IMG/VR virus record: IMGVR_UViG_3300035698_003045 | Location: 1-30,201 of that record | DNA from: a virus | Length of the DNA stretch: 30,201 nucleotides | Strand: one strand, 5' to 3' | Shown: positions 1 through 7,942 of the stretch, piece by piece | Numbering within the stretch: position 1 is the first letter of the stretch | Layout of the letters: every line of letters starts with the position of its first letter | Program-made: the position numbers and the translations under genes | Notes under the pieces: model-generated | The model's input: the letters and a program-made list of their open reading frames with translations, nothing else | Told to the model about the DNA's origin: nothing | Database searches by the model: none

Positions 1-127
1 CCGTACCGAACGGCCATATACCGCTCCACCCCGCCGTCCAGTTCAATAGCGAAAAACAAATCTTCCCCAATGTTCTTGAGCATCGACGCCAGCGCCAAGC
101 GTGCTGCTTGATACGTCGCGTCGCTCG
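1..127. repeat. Terminal direct repeat, left copy (assembly overlap)
   Basis: These 127 bases are identical to 30075-30201. A perfect terminal overlap of exactly 127 bases matches the largest k-mer commonly used by de Bruijn assemblers, so it most likely marks a closed circular assembly graph and not a biological terminal repeat. Joining the copies gives 30,074 bp and restores the distal tail gene without a frame break. Circular closure fits a circularly permuted (headful) or cohesive-end genome; the sequence alone does not separate these. Confidence 0.9.
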
Positions 128-329
128 TGCCGACAATGTTCACGCCGATGCTGATGGTGCGGGCCTTCCACCGCTGATGCACCACGGTGTCACCAGTCTG
201 GTAAACCCCGTGTCTCGTGAAATACTCGACAGGCGGCAACCCGAGCCCATCCACGCCCTGCACCAGATACGGGTCTGCCAGCTCGATTTCGTCGCTGTAC
301 GCGTTGCGCAAATAGTATCTGAATCCCAC
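1..329 (-). CDS. Distal tail protein (Dit-like), N-terminal part, cut by contig end
   Basis: This is the start of a Dit-like phage tail protein, the hexameric ring that joins the siphovirus tail tube to the tip. It begins with GTG at 327-329, two bases after the tape-measure stop, with an AGGGG ribosome site about 7 bases upstream inside the tape-measure gene. The first 109 codons are here; after circularisation the frame continues at 30074 and ends at 29516, giving 295 residues. The N-terminal pattern (GLPPVEYFTRHGVYQTGD, then an ISIGVNIVG strand) is typical of the Dit N-terminal beta domain. The position directly after the tape measure supports the call. An Mtd/minor-tail family member is the main alternative. 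Confidence 0.75.
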   Translation of the reverse strand, partial: MGFRYYLRNAYSDEIELADPYLVQGVDGLGLPPVEYFTRHGVYQTGDTVVHQRWKARTISIGVNIVGTSDATYQAARLALASMLKNIGEDLFFAIELDGGVERYMAVRY

Positions 330-331
330 GG

Positions 332-3300
332 CTAGGCCCCTATCATCTGGAGCGTCGAGATCGTGTTCGCCAAGCTAACCTCGTCCTCCATCGTGTGATA
401 CACGGCTGTGATGTTATAGTTCGTACCGTTCACTCCACCGGGCGTCAACATGCCCCCACTCATCGAGCCGATCCCGCCATTCGACGAAACGCCGAGCGGC
501 ATGATCGACGACGCCTGGAGCGGGCGACCGTCGGCTCCGTTGTCGTCGCCGGTAAACAGACCAATGACATCGCTGATAAAATTCTTGATCCATGTGATGA
601 TCCCGCCGAATATCCCGGCGTCCCCTGCGGGGCCAAACAGACCATCTCGCACCTGCTGGAACGGCGCCAACAGGGCGTCGCGTACCGAGTTCGCCAGCCC
701 CGCAATCGTGGTCTTGAGCCCGGTCATGAACGTCGAAACGCTGAGTTTCATCTTCGGCCAAATGCCGTTCGGCTCACCGAACAACAGGTCGCGGGCGTCC
801 TGGAACGGCTTGAGCACCGCGTTCTTGACGCCCGTGGCAAGCTCAACGATCTTGTCCTTGATCTTGCCCATCCACTCGCTCACGGCGTCGCGCATGGCCG
901 TCCACTTGGTCACCAGCTCTTTCTTGATGTCGCCCCACCAAGTCTCCCAATTCCGCTGGATCTCCTCGATCTTCTCCTTGATCCTGAGCCGGATGGCCTC
1001 AACCAGCTCCACAACCTTGTTGCGCATCCCCTCCCAGGTCTCGCGCAAGAACGTTTTAATCGCCGCCCACGTCGTCTTCCACCACGTCTCAATGGCGGTC
1101 ACCACTTCCACGATCTTGGTCTCGATAGCCGTCACCAGCTCATCGACCTTGGCCAGCATGTCCTCCCACGCGGCCTTCAAGAACGCCTTGATCTCGTCCC
1201 AATGCTCCTCCCACCACGTCTGGATAGCGGCGACTACCATGGTGATGATGTCCCAAATCGTGTTAATCGCGTTCTCCACCAGAAGCTTCATGGTCTCCCA
1301 TAGACCGAGCAACGTTTCCTTGATCTCGGTCCACGCGCCCTCCCAGTCGCCGGTGATCATCAGCATCACCGTCCGAATGATACCGAGCACGAAATTGATC
1401 GCGCCCTCTACAGCTATCTGGATCATGTTCCAGATGCCCTCCAGGTATCGCTGGAGGTACGGCCACACGGTCTCCCACACGGTCTGAATCGCGGTCAGCA
1501 CCCAATTGATTACGGCATAGACGGCGTTCAACACGGCCTCGACCGACGCCTGAATGAGATCCATGTTGTCCGTAACCCACTTCTTCATCTTCGCAAACAT
1601 GCGCTGGACGAATGGAATCACCGCATCCAGCACGGCCTTGACGACCTTCTGGATCCCGGTCCACACTGCGGTCCACGTATCCTTGAGTAGCTTCGACCCT
1701 TTCTCAGTCCTCGTCAGCAGAAAGATCAACCCGCCGATCACGGCAATGATGAGAACCACCGGGCCCAGGACTGCCAGAATCGCGGGCGACATAAGCGCAA
1801 ACGACGCCGACGCTGCGGCGATAGCTCCCGAGATGACGCCCACCGCCGAAATGACAGACCCGACTATGATCAGCAACGGGCCAAGCGCGGCCACCACTGC
1901 GGCCACAACCAGGCCGATCTGAATAAACGCCGGGTCTGCGTCGGCCAGCTTGGCTATCAGATCCCCGAACCACGCAATCAGCGGCACCAAGGCTTCAATC
2001 AGGGGCGTAAGTGCGACAATCTGGAACGTCTCGATGACGCCACCGAGCTGCTCCATCGCGGCGTTATATCCCGTCGTGCGCGCGGACGCTGATTCCTGCG
2101 CCGTCGCGGCGTCCTCGGTCTTGATCGCAAACTCGTCCATGGCACCCACGCCGGTGTCGAGTAGCGCAATCATCGCGTTCTTACCATAGCTGCCAGCGAT
2201 GTCCGCGATGTATCCGGCTCGCGTCTCTTCGGTCATGATCTGTGTGGAGGTGACCGTCTCGCCAATCTTCGACGACAACAACCCATGCTCTTCTGCCGAC
2301 AGCGCCAGCTTGTCATTCAATGAGGCAATGGCGGCGGCTCGCTGCTTGTCGGTCTTGGTCGCCATCAGCGTGCCATCGTTAATCATCTGGATCTTCTTGG
2401 CGGCATCCTCTCGCGCCTTCGTCAGCGTCTGGAGGCGCTTCGTCTGCCCCTCTGACAGCGCCGCATGAGTGCGCGTGATGGTGCTGCCAACCTCCAGCTT
2501 GGTCGAAAACTCGTCCATGATCTCGGCGCCCGACTTCATGACTCCGTTCTGGTCATACAGCTTAATGTTCAAGTCGCCCAGGGCTTCTGTGACCGTCTTC
2601 GTGTCCCGGTTCATATTGTTGAACATAGCCTTCAACGCCGTGCCAGCCTCGGCGCCACGGATGCCTCGCTCAGACATCATGCCGAGCATCCCGTTGACTT
2701 CTTCCATCCCGAACCCGAATGCCGACATCGTTGGCCCCGCATTGATCTGCGCATCGGCCAACTCGCTCACGGACGCCACTGAGGCGTCCGCGGTCTGCAC
2801 AAAGTTATTGGCGATCGACGCCGCATCGTCGGCGTCCAGGCCGTAGGTCTTCATCGCGATAGACACGACATCTGAGGCTCGCGCCAAGTCCAGCTCTGAC
2901 GCCGCTTGTAGGTCGATAGCTGCACGCATGGCGCCCGACAGCGAATCGCCATCTTCAAGATAGCCGTTCAAGTCTCCGAACATATCGTTCGTCGTCAGCC
3001 CGGCCTTGTAAAAATTATCCAAGGCCTCTGCGGCCTCAGACGCGCTGATACCAACTAGCTCGGTATCGGCGCCAATCTTGAGCGCGGTATCTGCCAGCGT
3101 CTCCATGGGGATGTTGGCGTCACCGCTCGACACCATCAAAATGTTCATCTGCGACTGGAAATCAGCGGCAACGCCAACGCCAGCAGCCCCGAACGCGACG
3201 ATCGGCACCGTCAGGCCTGCCGTCATTACGGCACCGGCCCGCGTAGCCGACGCGCCCATCGAGCCCATCTTCTGGCTGGTTGTCTGTTCTGCGTTGTCCA

Positions 3301-3382
3301 TTCCCGCATTCAGTTTGGTGTCATCGACACCCAACTCGAGTACGGCGGAGCCAAGACCTTGTGCGCTAATCCCGCTTGACAT
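332..3382 (-). CDS. Tail tape measure protein
   Basis: A 1016-residue tape measure protein, which sets tail length and is ejected at infection. The first ~450 residues resemble the TP901-type core: an Ala/Ser-rich helical start, the motif AGLTVPIVAFGAAGVG near residue 55, and later GMLGMMSERGIRGAEAGTAL. Residues ~490-560 hold several strongly hydrophobic segments (VVAAVVAALGPLLIIVGSVI and following). Residues ~575-850 form Trp-rich helical repeats of the type WEEHWDEIKAFLKAAWEDM. A pair of KPFQDARDLLFG / APFQQVRDGLFG repeats follows. No lytic domain is seen. At about 1.5 A per residue the tail would be roughly 150 nm. The start overlaps the end of the frameshifted chaperone gene by 17 bases, as usual for this module. 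Confidence 0.93.
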   Translation of the reverse strand: MSSGISAQGLGSAVLELGVDDTKLNAGMDNAEQTTSQKMGSMGASATRAGAVMTAGLTVPIVAFGAAGVGVAADFQSQMNILMVSSGDANIPMETLADTALKIGADTELVGISASEAAEALDNFYKAGLTTNDMFGDLNGYLEDGDSLSGAMRAAIDLQAASELDLARASDVVSIAMKTYGLDADDAASIANNFVQTADASVASVSELADAQINAGPTMSAFGFGMEEVNGMLGMMSERGIRGAEAGTALKAMFNNMNRDTKTVTEALGDLNIKLYDQNGVMKSGAEIMDEFSTKLEVGSTITRTHAALSEGQTKRLQTLTKAREDAAKKIQMINDGTLMATKTDKQRAAAIASLNDKLALSAEEHGLLSSKIGETVTSTQIMTEETRAGYIADIAGSYGKNAMIALLDTGVGAMDEFAIKTEDAATAQESASARTTGYNAAMEQLGGVIETFQIVALTPLIEALVPLIAWFGDLIAKLADADPAFIQIGLVVAAVVAALGPLLIIVGSVISAVGVISGAIAAASASFALMSPAILAVLGPVVLIIAVIGGLIFLLTRTEKGSKLLKDTWTAVWTGIQKVVKAVLDAVIPFVQRMFAKMKKWVTDNMDLIQASVEAVLNAVYAVINWVLTAIQTVWETVWPYLQRYLEGIWNMIQIAVEGAINFVLGIIRTVMLMITGDWEGAWTEIKETLLGLWETMKLLVENAINTIWDIITMVVAAIQTWWEEHWDEIKAFLKAAWEDMLAKVDELVTAIETKIVEVVTAIETWWKTTWAAIKTFLRETWEGMRNKVVELVEAIRLRIKEKIEEIQRNWETWWGDIKKELVTKWTAMRDAVSEWMGKIKDKIVELATGVKNAVLKPFQDARDLLFGEPNGIWPKMKLSVSTFMTGLKTTIAGLANSVRDALLAPFQQVRDGLFGPAGDAGIFGGIITWIKNFISDVIGLFTGDDNGADGRPLQASSIMPLGVSSNGGIGSMSGGMLTPGGVNGTNYNITAVYHTMEDEVSLANTISTLQMIGA

Positions 3383-4063
3383 AGATCTTTCTAACCCCTA
3401 TCATCGCCAACTGCCCAACCGTCGGGCGCAGCTTCTCGTGCCCCTCGTTCCGCCAGCTCTCGATCATGCGCTGCCGAGCGCCAGCATCCATGTGCGGGGC
3501 CAGCGTGGTCTCAACCATAATCTGCTTGATCTCGGCTACGCGCTCTGCTCGTCGCTCCATGTACGCCTCGATCATCGCCATCGGCATTCTACCGATCTCA
3601 CTCGGCGGGATCTGATACGGCCACGCGCTCAGGACGCTGTAGACGGTGCCCCAGTCTGTGGGGCCTCCGCTTTTTTTTCGGGCGCCTGCGCGATGCTCTG
3701 CTCTTGGTAGAACGTCAACACCTTCATCATCGCGGCCCAAGTCAGCCCCATCTCGGCTAGCTCGGGGTTCAACAACGCCAGCAGCTTCGTGATCATGGTG
3801 TTGGCGCTGACGAACCAATCGGCCTCATGCTTTTCGGCTTCCTCAGCCGTGTGTCCCTTGGCATATTCCTCTGCGCCAGCGCCTATGCCATGCAGCACGC
3901 CATTATACAGACGCTGGATAGTCTGGAACTTTTGCGCCTCCACCGGGCCAAACGCCTCCATGGGCCGCAGCTCATACTCCATACCGCCAAGCGTGACGAC
4001 GATGGGGCAAGATTGCCCCATCAAGTCGTCTAGATTCAAGACCTGTCTCTTTTTTTCAGACAT
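3366..4063 (-). CDS. Tail assembly chaperone, -1 frameshift fusion (G-T type)
   Basis: The longer of two tail-assembly chaperone products. Ribosomes read the first 131 codons from 4063, slip back one base on the A-tract at 3671-3678, and continue in the -1 frame to the stop at 3366-3368, giving about 232 residues. The extension begins SGGPTDWGTVYSVLSAWPYQ and contains IPPSEIGRMPMAMIEAYMERR. By analogy with lambda gpG/gpGT, the fusion would coat the tape measure and recruit major tail protein before leaving the mature tail. The extension has no convincing start codon of its own. It overlaps the tape-measure start by 17 bases. Confidence 0.85.
3629..4063 (-). CDS. Tail assembly chaperone, unshifted form (G type)
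   Basis: A 144-residue protein between the major tail protein and the tape measure, the standard place of the G-type chaperone. Its body (LDDLMGQSCPIVVTLGGMEY, then a helical segment ending TFYQEQSIAQAPEKK) is followed by a short Ala/Pro/Thr tail, APQTGAPSTAS, made only when the ribosome stays in frame. In known siphoviruses most product is this form and a few percent is the fusion. Start ATG is at 4061-4063. It lies 10 bases after the major tail stop. Confidence 0.85.
   Translation of the reverse strand: MSEKKRQVLNLDDLMGQSCPIVVTLGGMEYELRPMEAFGPVEAQKFQTIQRLYNGVLHGIGAGAEEYAKGHTAEEAEKHEADWFVSANTMITKLLALLNPELAEMGLTWAAMMKVLTFYQEQSIAQAPEKKAEAPQTGAPSTAS
3648..3678 (-). promoter_or_regulatory. Programmed -1 ribosomal frameshift site
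   Basis: On the minus strand codons GAA AAA AAA GCG contain a run of eight A (3671-3678), which includes the slippery heptamer A AAA AAA. Six bases downstream is a stem, GCCCC (3660-3664) with GGGGC (3648-3652), enclosing a 7-base loop. Slippery run, short spacer and hairpin are the standard elements of -1 frameshifting. The -1 frame after the slip is open to 3366 and encodes the expected second chaperone domain. Confidence 0.9.
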
Positions 4064-4073
4064 GCACTACTCC

Positions 4074-4658
4074 CTACGCCGTCGCGTCGTCGTTCTGGGC
4101 GATGACTCTGCCGAACTTCTCAGAGACCGAGGCCGCATCGGGGTCTTCAAGTGCCCGCAACTCCACCGGGATCACCATGTTGCCGTCTTTCTTGTACGCC
4201 AGGGCGGTGCTGCCCGAGCAATACCCGACCGGGATCTCGTACTGGATCGGATAGCTGTCACCGTATGGCGACTGCTCCTCGCCACGAATCAGGAACGAAT
4301 ACCGATCGACTGTTGGGCCTCGCGTAAGGCCAAGCGACTTGATGCCGATCTGACTCGCCCCAGGCGCGACGGTCGTGATTGCGTTGCCCATCACCAGCGC
4401 AAGGTTCTCCAGCGTGCCCTCTACCAGATTGATCGCGACGCCCAACGTCTCCTGCGTCCGGATGGCCTTCTTCGGGCCGGTGCTCTGATCGGTAAAGACT
4501 TCGCTGATTGTCTGCTCCATATTCAAGGTCACGCCGTCCTGCGTCTCGCCCAGGTCGGTCCAACCGACGCCCGGCTCGGCATCTACGTCGGGGAACGCGG
4601 TGCCTTCGTCGGCAATGTGCATACCGCATACACCAGTGATGATCTCGTACGTCTCCAT
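4074..4658 (-). CDS. Major tail protein
   Basis: A 194-residue protein predicted to form the tail tube, called from position and composition. It lies between the tail terminator and the frameshifted chaperones and is rich in beta-strand patterns. It includes GVGWTDLGETQDGVTLNMEQ, a pattern seen in tube proteins of the HK97/lambda-like group, and a central ETLGVAINLVEGTLENLALV helix. The start METYEIITG was chosen because it is preceded by AGGAGG (TAGGAGGCTCAAGCAAA ATG); the longer frame to 4730 would run into the tail terminator gene. No Ig-like C-terminal extension is present. Confidence 0.8.
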   Translation of the reverse strand: METYEIITGVCGMHIADEGTAFPDVDAEPGVGWTDLGETQDGVTLNMEQTISEVFTDQSTGPKKAIRTQETLGVAINLVEGTLENLALVMGNAITTVAPGASQIGIKSLGLTRGPTVDRYSFLIRGEEQSPYGDSYPIQYEIPVGYCSGSTALAYKKDGNMVIPVELRALEDPDAASVSEKFGRVIAQNDDATA

Positions 4659-4672
4659 TTTGCTTGAGCCTC

Positions 4673-5095
4673 CTAGCTCGTAGACTGCTCGCTGGCCAAG
4701 ACGGCCCACGAACTCCAAACCATAGGCCAAGCGGTATCGGGTTCGCGGCCCTGAAATGGACCACCCGCCCGCCGAGCTGAATACAACTTCACCCCTGCTG
4801 CTACCTCGCGGCCCATGTTCCGCATGGCATCGTGCGCCGCTTGGTACACGGTCCTAGCCTCTTTCGGCGTCGAGCCGTAGCACGTCAAGTCAACGTCACA
4901 GTGCTCAATCGGCGCATCATTGATGCTCGGCCACCCGCCTGCCAGGCGAACGACCACACATGCCCTCGGCATACTGGTAGACTCGCTCTCGGGCGTCTCC
5001 GCTGGCCAGATCCGCGTAGCGACGACTGCCGCCACCGCGCTGTCCGCTGCGAGATACGCCTGCACGGCGTCCACCACGTCCGGTAGCTGACTCAT
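4673..5095 (-). CDS. Tail terminator / tail completion protein
   Basis: A 140-residue protein starting MSQLPDVVDAVQAYLAADSA, a common opening of tail terminators (gpU-like or Tc1 class), which cap the tail tube and join it to the head. The middle has PRACVVVRLAGG and HCDVDLTCYGSTPKEA, alternating beta-strand and helix as in this fold. Its ATG overlaps the stop of the upstream gp10-like gene as ATGA (5092-5095), so translation is probably coupled. The longer upstream frame is a shadow of that gene. The exact family is not certain; position between neck and tail tube is the strongest support. Confidence 0.72.
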   Translation of the reverse strand: MSQLPDVVDAVQAYLAADSAVAAVVATRIWPAETPESESTSMPRACVVVRLAGGWPSINDAPIEHCDVDLTCYGSTPKEARTVYQAAHDAMRNMGREVAAGVKLYSARRAGGPFQGREPDTAWPMVWSSWAVLASEQSTS

Positions 5096-5427
5096 TGCAG
5101 ATGGGCCTTGAGTCGGTCTACCAGCTTCGGATACTCTTTCTGCGCCGCCGGTCGCAAGTACGCCTTGCCCTTCGGCTCTGGCGAAATCTCCTGTGCCAGC
5201 GCATAGTTCACGTTGAATGACCCCCATCGGCCAATCCACCCACGCTCCGGCGTATACACCGCGTCCTTGGCTTGAATCGATCCTTGCAACAGCCGCGTCT
5301 TGACATGCACTCGGTCCTTGGCCGGAATCACACAAGCGTGGGTCGTCTCGTCAATGGCCAGCTTGGAGGCCCTGGCGATCCTAGCCACGACCTCATCACC
5401 CCTCCAGCTCTTGAGAGTCCACTTCAC
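5092..5427 (-). CDS. HK97 gp10-like neck / minor tail protein
   Basis: A 111-residue protein of the HK97 gp10-like type. It has the family's usual order: a basic helix (VVARIARASKLAIDETTHAC), a short ARVKTRLLQGSI-like strand region (here DRVHVKTRLLQGSIQAKDAV), a region matching GWIGRWGSFNVNYALAQE, and a final KAYLRPAAQKEYPKLVDRL. These proteins sit at the neck between head closure and tail terminator. It overlaps both neighbours by four bases. Function in assembly is inferred from family and order, not shown. Confidence 0.75.
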   Translation of the reverse strand: MKWTLKSWRGDEVVARIARASKLAIDETTHACVIPAKDRVHVKTRLLQGSIQAKDAVYTPERGWIGRWGSFNVNYALAQEISPEPKGKAYLRPAAQKEYPKLVDRLKAHLQ

Positions 5428-5780
5428 GCGATCACCTCCATCGTCACGAGCTGGTGGTTGGGTTTACGCACCACTTGAACGATGCGCAACGTACGCGATT
5501 CAACGCTCGATCCGCGTCGGTCCATAACGGCCGTCACTTGGTCGCCCTCGGCCACGTCTGCCGTGAGCATAACCAGCATCTGGTGGGTGTAGAGGTTTAC
5601 GTTGACGTCGCCGCGCTGTTCGCCGCGTTGGCGAACAGAAGGCTGGTAGTAGTAGCACGCCTCTGCCGTCTCGGCGGCCTGCCAGCTGGGCGTCTGTGCG
5701 TTGTTTCGCGCGTCGTACGTGGCCAGGTTGGCATCACGCTGGCTGGTGAACCGATGCACCATGCGGCCATAGATGCTCAT
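5424..5780 (-). CDS. Head closure / head-tail adaptor protein
   Basis: A 118-residue, beta-rich protein between the adaptor and the gp10-like protein. It has the typical small-barrel arrangement of head closure proteins (SPP1 gp16 or HK97 gp7 class): an early MVHRFTSQRDANLATYDA, a central DVNVNLYTHQMLVML strand pair, EGDQVTAVMDRRG, and a final RTLRIVQVVRKPNHQLVTME strand. It would close the portal channel after packaging. Overlaps of four bases on both sides suggest coupled translation. Assignment rests on order and fold pattern. Confidence 0.65.
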   Translation of the reverse strand: MSIYGRMVHRFTSQRDANLATYDARNNAQTPSWQAAETAEACYYYQPSVRQRGEQRGDVNVNLYTHQMLVMLTADVAEGDQVTAVMDRRGSSVESRTLRIVQVVRKPNHQLVTMEVIA

Positions 5781-6307
5781 GCGAAAACGATTCCCCGTGG
5801 CCGCAAAGCGGCCAACAGGCGCTCGCGTTCGCGGCGATAGTCCAACGCAGTCATGGAATAGTCCGAGCCACCCACGCCCTCGCTAGCCAGCCCCTCGTAG
5901 GCAGCCGCCAGCTTGCAGAGCTGCACCAACGCCAGCTTGCGCTGCGCTGCACGATCCTCGGGGACATATGTCACGGTGACGCGATCGCCCCATTCGTCAC
6001 GCGGGTTGTCCCCTGTGTCGAGCCGCTCTAGCACAGCGTCGTGCCAGAGACGATGGTCGTTGGCGGACAGCGTCGTATCCTCATCGGAGACGGTCTCGAT
6101 CACCGTCGTGATGCTGGCCGTCTGCCTGGGCAACACGAGCCGATCCCCGCCACCGGCCAGCATGGCGTTGGCCGCGGCGTGCGCCCCGTAGCGCCTGATG
6201 ATCTCGGATTCCTCCGAATCCAACAGGCGCTGCAAGGCGTCGTCACTTAGGTCGCTTTGCAGATGCTCCTGGAGCTGTGTCGTCGTGAGTAGCGTCGCTG
6301 TTGCCAT
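5777..6307 (-). CDS. Head-tail connector (adaptor, gp6-like)
   Basis: A 176-residue, mainly helical protein with the layout of HK97 gp6/SPP1 gp15 adaptors, which bind the portal from outside. The N-terminal half has LTTTQLQEHLQSDLSDDALQ and LLDSEESEIIRRYG, as in proteins that begin with a short helix hairpin. The C-terminal half has DRAAQRKLALVQLCKLAAAY and LDYRRERERLLAALRPRG. ATG at 6305-6307 follows a GAAGAAGGG ribosome site. It is the first gene after a 77-base gap that contains a tandem stem-loop repeat. Confidence 0.72.
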   Translation of the reverse strand: MATATLLTTTQLQEHLQSDLSDDALQRLLDSEESEIIRRYGAHAAANAMLAGGGDRLVLPRQTASITTVIETVSDEDTTLSANDHRLWHDAVLERLDTGDNPRDEWGDRVTVTYVPEDRAAQRKLALVQLCKLAAAYEGLASEGVGGSDYSMTALDYRRERERLLAALRPRGIVFA

Positions 6308-6315
6308 GGGTACCC

Positions 6316-6363
6316 TTCTTCGCCGGGATCCGGCCCTTGTTCTTCGCCGGGATCCGGCTCTTG
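6316..6363 (-). repeat. Two tandem 24-bp copies, each with a small stem-loop
   Basis: Two adjacent 24-base units (6316-6339 and 6340-6363) differ at one position. Each holds the inverted repeat GCCGG-ATC-CCGGC on the minus strand, giving two consecutive short hairpins in the gap between the 134-residue secreted-type protein and the connector gene. The last unit lies just before the connector ribosome site. Possible roles are mRNA processing or stability, or weak transcription termination; no U-tract is present. Confidence 0.75.
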
Positions 6364-6384
6364 TTCTCAGGCGGGCTTTTCATG

Positions 6385-6789
6385 CTAGTAGCGCAAGGCA
6401 CTGACGGTCACTGACAGGAACGGGCTCGCCGTCACCGTCACGTTCTCGTCCGCATCGTTGTAAAGTTTCGTCTGGAACGGACCGGCGACCTTCGACGCGC
6501 CGGGCCCGACCACGAACGACATGTCGCCCACGGCCATTCCGTAGAACAACACGGGGGTCGTGGCCGTGATTGTCACCGTGGTGATGTTGTCATTCGTGAT
6601 GTAAAGCATCACGCGACCGTTGTTATTGAACGTCACCCCGTCGGTCACCACCGACGTGAAGGCTGGCGTGATCGGTGTCGAGGACGACAGATCCTGCAGC
6701 GTCAACGTAGCCGGAGCCGCAGACACGACCAGCGCCAGAATCAGACACACCGCAAGTAGAATCGATGCGCGTAGCAAACGTCTCATCAT
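6385..6789 (-). CDS. Putative head decoration protein with N-terminal signal peptide
   Basis: A 134-residue protein in the head module. Residues 1-25 form a classic signal peptide: basic MMRRLLR, hydrophobic SILLAVCLILALVV, and a possible cleavage site at SAAPA. The rest resembles a small beta-sandwich seen in many phage head modules, with the recurring pattern F-x-N-x-G-R-x-x-L-x-x-x-N, a GPF motif after a Gly/Ala/Ser-rich turn, a YND-type loop, and a final VTVSALRY. That family normally has no export signal. Start ATG-ATG follows AAAGGAGC. It may be exported, membrane-anchored, or carry a hydrophobic tail into the virion. The family link is from pattern memory and needs a profile search. 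Confidence 0.6.
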   Translation of the reverse strand: MMRRLLRASILLAVCLILALVVSAAPATLTLQDLSSSTPITPAFTSVVTDGVTFNNNGRVMLYITNDNITTVTITATTPVLFYGMAVGDMSFVVGPGASKVAGPFQTKLYNDADENVTVTASPFLSVTVSALRY

Positions 6790-6795
6790 GCTCCT

Positions 6796-7866
6796 TTACT
6801 CAATCACCAACACGGTGACGGTGGACGTTGTAGCCCAATCAACACTGCCGCCATTACCCAACGAAACCAGCTTGTTCGTGTTGTCGATGACGGTCTCACC
6901 ATCCCATGCAGTCACGGCCCCGCCGCTTGTCGCGATGACTGCGACCAGCACCGCCACGGGCACAAAGTCGAACGCAAAGTGCATGTTCCCCAACGTGACC
7001 TCGGTCGCGTTCGGAACACGATCGACCAGCACCATCTTCTTGATGGCTGCGGCTGCTCCGCCTAGCATGGTCGCTGCGGCCCACACGTTGTTCGCTCCGG
7101 CCAGCGTCTCGGTACACCCGAGCACCACGGCGCCCACGGCATCGGCCACCAGCAGCATCTCAGTCGTGCCGATGTCGACAGCTATGACGGCCTCAGTGCC
7201 AACCTCGTTAATGGTCGCCAGCAAAGCGTCTGTGCCTGCCGCTGGTGTCAGCGTCGTATCAAGTCCGACTGGGATGTTAGTTGTCCCAGGCGAGTCCGAA
7301 ATGTAAATGTCCACCGCGTCGGCGTGACTCGCTGGCGTGGTGCCACATGCGCCGCGCTCAAACGTGTAGCTGTGGCCAGCAATGACGGTCACGCGCATGT
7401 ACTCGGTCTCGGCGCGGATCAAGTCGCCCACCGCCAGCACCGCATCGATGCCGGTGTACGCGGTCATGTCCACCGTCAGCGGGTCCGTGGTATTGCTCCA
7501 CGAATCGTCCGCCGTGTCGTCGCCAGAGTCCGAATTGATGATGTCCACCTCGTAGGTGTCAGCTCCAATAAGCACTGTCTCGTCATCAGCCACAGCGGTC
7601 GGGACGTACAACACGTTCTGCGCCACCACACCAGGGAACCGCAGCAGCATATTCAACTGCGCTTCGGTCGCTGTTACGTCGCCATCGTCCAACATCTGAG
7701 ACCAAACCGGCGACGCCTGTGTGCCTGTGTTCACGTACACCGCAGCATTGACCGTATCAATCAGCGTAGCGCCGACTGCCGCGATCCCCGCGAACGTGAC
7801 CCCATCAGCAGGCATGCCCGCATACTCCAACGGACTGCCCCTGCCGGTGCCTTCGATATAAGTCAT
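6796..7866 (-). CDS. Putative head fibre/decoration structural protein
   Basis: A 356-residue, beta-rich protein directly downstream of the major capsid gene. It opens with a region of the kind found in phage structural proteins (ATLIDTVNAAVYVNTGTQA), then GDVTATEAQLNMLL. The middle holds the motif RAETEYMRVTVIAGHSYTFE followed by RGACGTTPASHADA; this RG-x-x-GT-x-x-x-H-A pattern recurs in virion beta proteins. The C-terminal third is Ala/Val-rich and has no known catalytic residues. A strong ribosome site (AGGAGAGAGAC ATG) is present. A capsid-associated role is inferred from position; a specific family is not assigned. Confidence 0.5.
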   Translation of the reverse strand: MTYIEGTGRGSPLEYAGMPADGVTFAGIAAVGATLIDTVNAAVYVNTGTQASPVWSQMLDDGDVTATEAQLNMLLRFPGVVAQNVLYVPTAVADDETVLIGADTYEVDIINSDSGDDTADDSWSNTTDPLTVDMTAYTGIDAVLAVGDLIRAETEYMRVTVIAGHSYTFERGACGTTPASHADAVDIYISDSPGTTNIPVGLDTTLTPAAGTDALLATINEVGTEAVIAVDIGTTEMLLVADAVGAVVLGCTETLAGANNVWAAATMLGGAAAAIKKMVLVDRVPNATEVTLGNMHFAFDFVPVAVLVAVIATSGGAVTAWDGETVIDNTNKLVSLGNGGSVDWATTSTVTVLVIE

Positions 7867-7890
7867 GTCTCTCTCCTCTTCTATCCTGCA

Positions 7891-7914
7891 CGGGGCGGGC
7901 GCGAACCCGCCCCG
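7891..7914 (-). terminator. GC-rich hairpin after the major capsid gene
   Basis: Perfect 9-base arms CGGGGCGGG (7891-7899) and CCCGCCCCG (7906-7914) enclose a 6-base loop. It sits 29 bases past the capsid stop. No U-run follows on the minus strand, so it may pause transcription, stabilise the abundant capsid mRNA, or act as a weak terminator. Confidence 0.5.
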
Positions 7915-7942
7915 GACTTCCAGTAGATGCCGGTCCCTTCGG

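Noticed and set aside
1-127. Biological direct terminal repeat
   Set aside because: Length of exactly 127 matches an assembler k-mer and lies inside a coding gene; more likely an assembly overlap.
395-1487. Long plus-strand frames (302 and 345 codons) opposite the tape measure gene
   Set aside because: Antisense shadows of a GC-rich gene; composition is Arg/His/Pro or Ser/Ile-rich without domains or ribosome sites.
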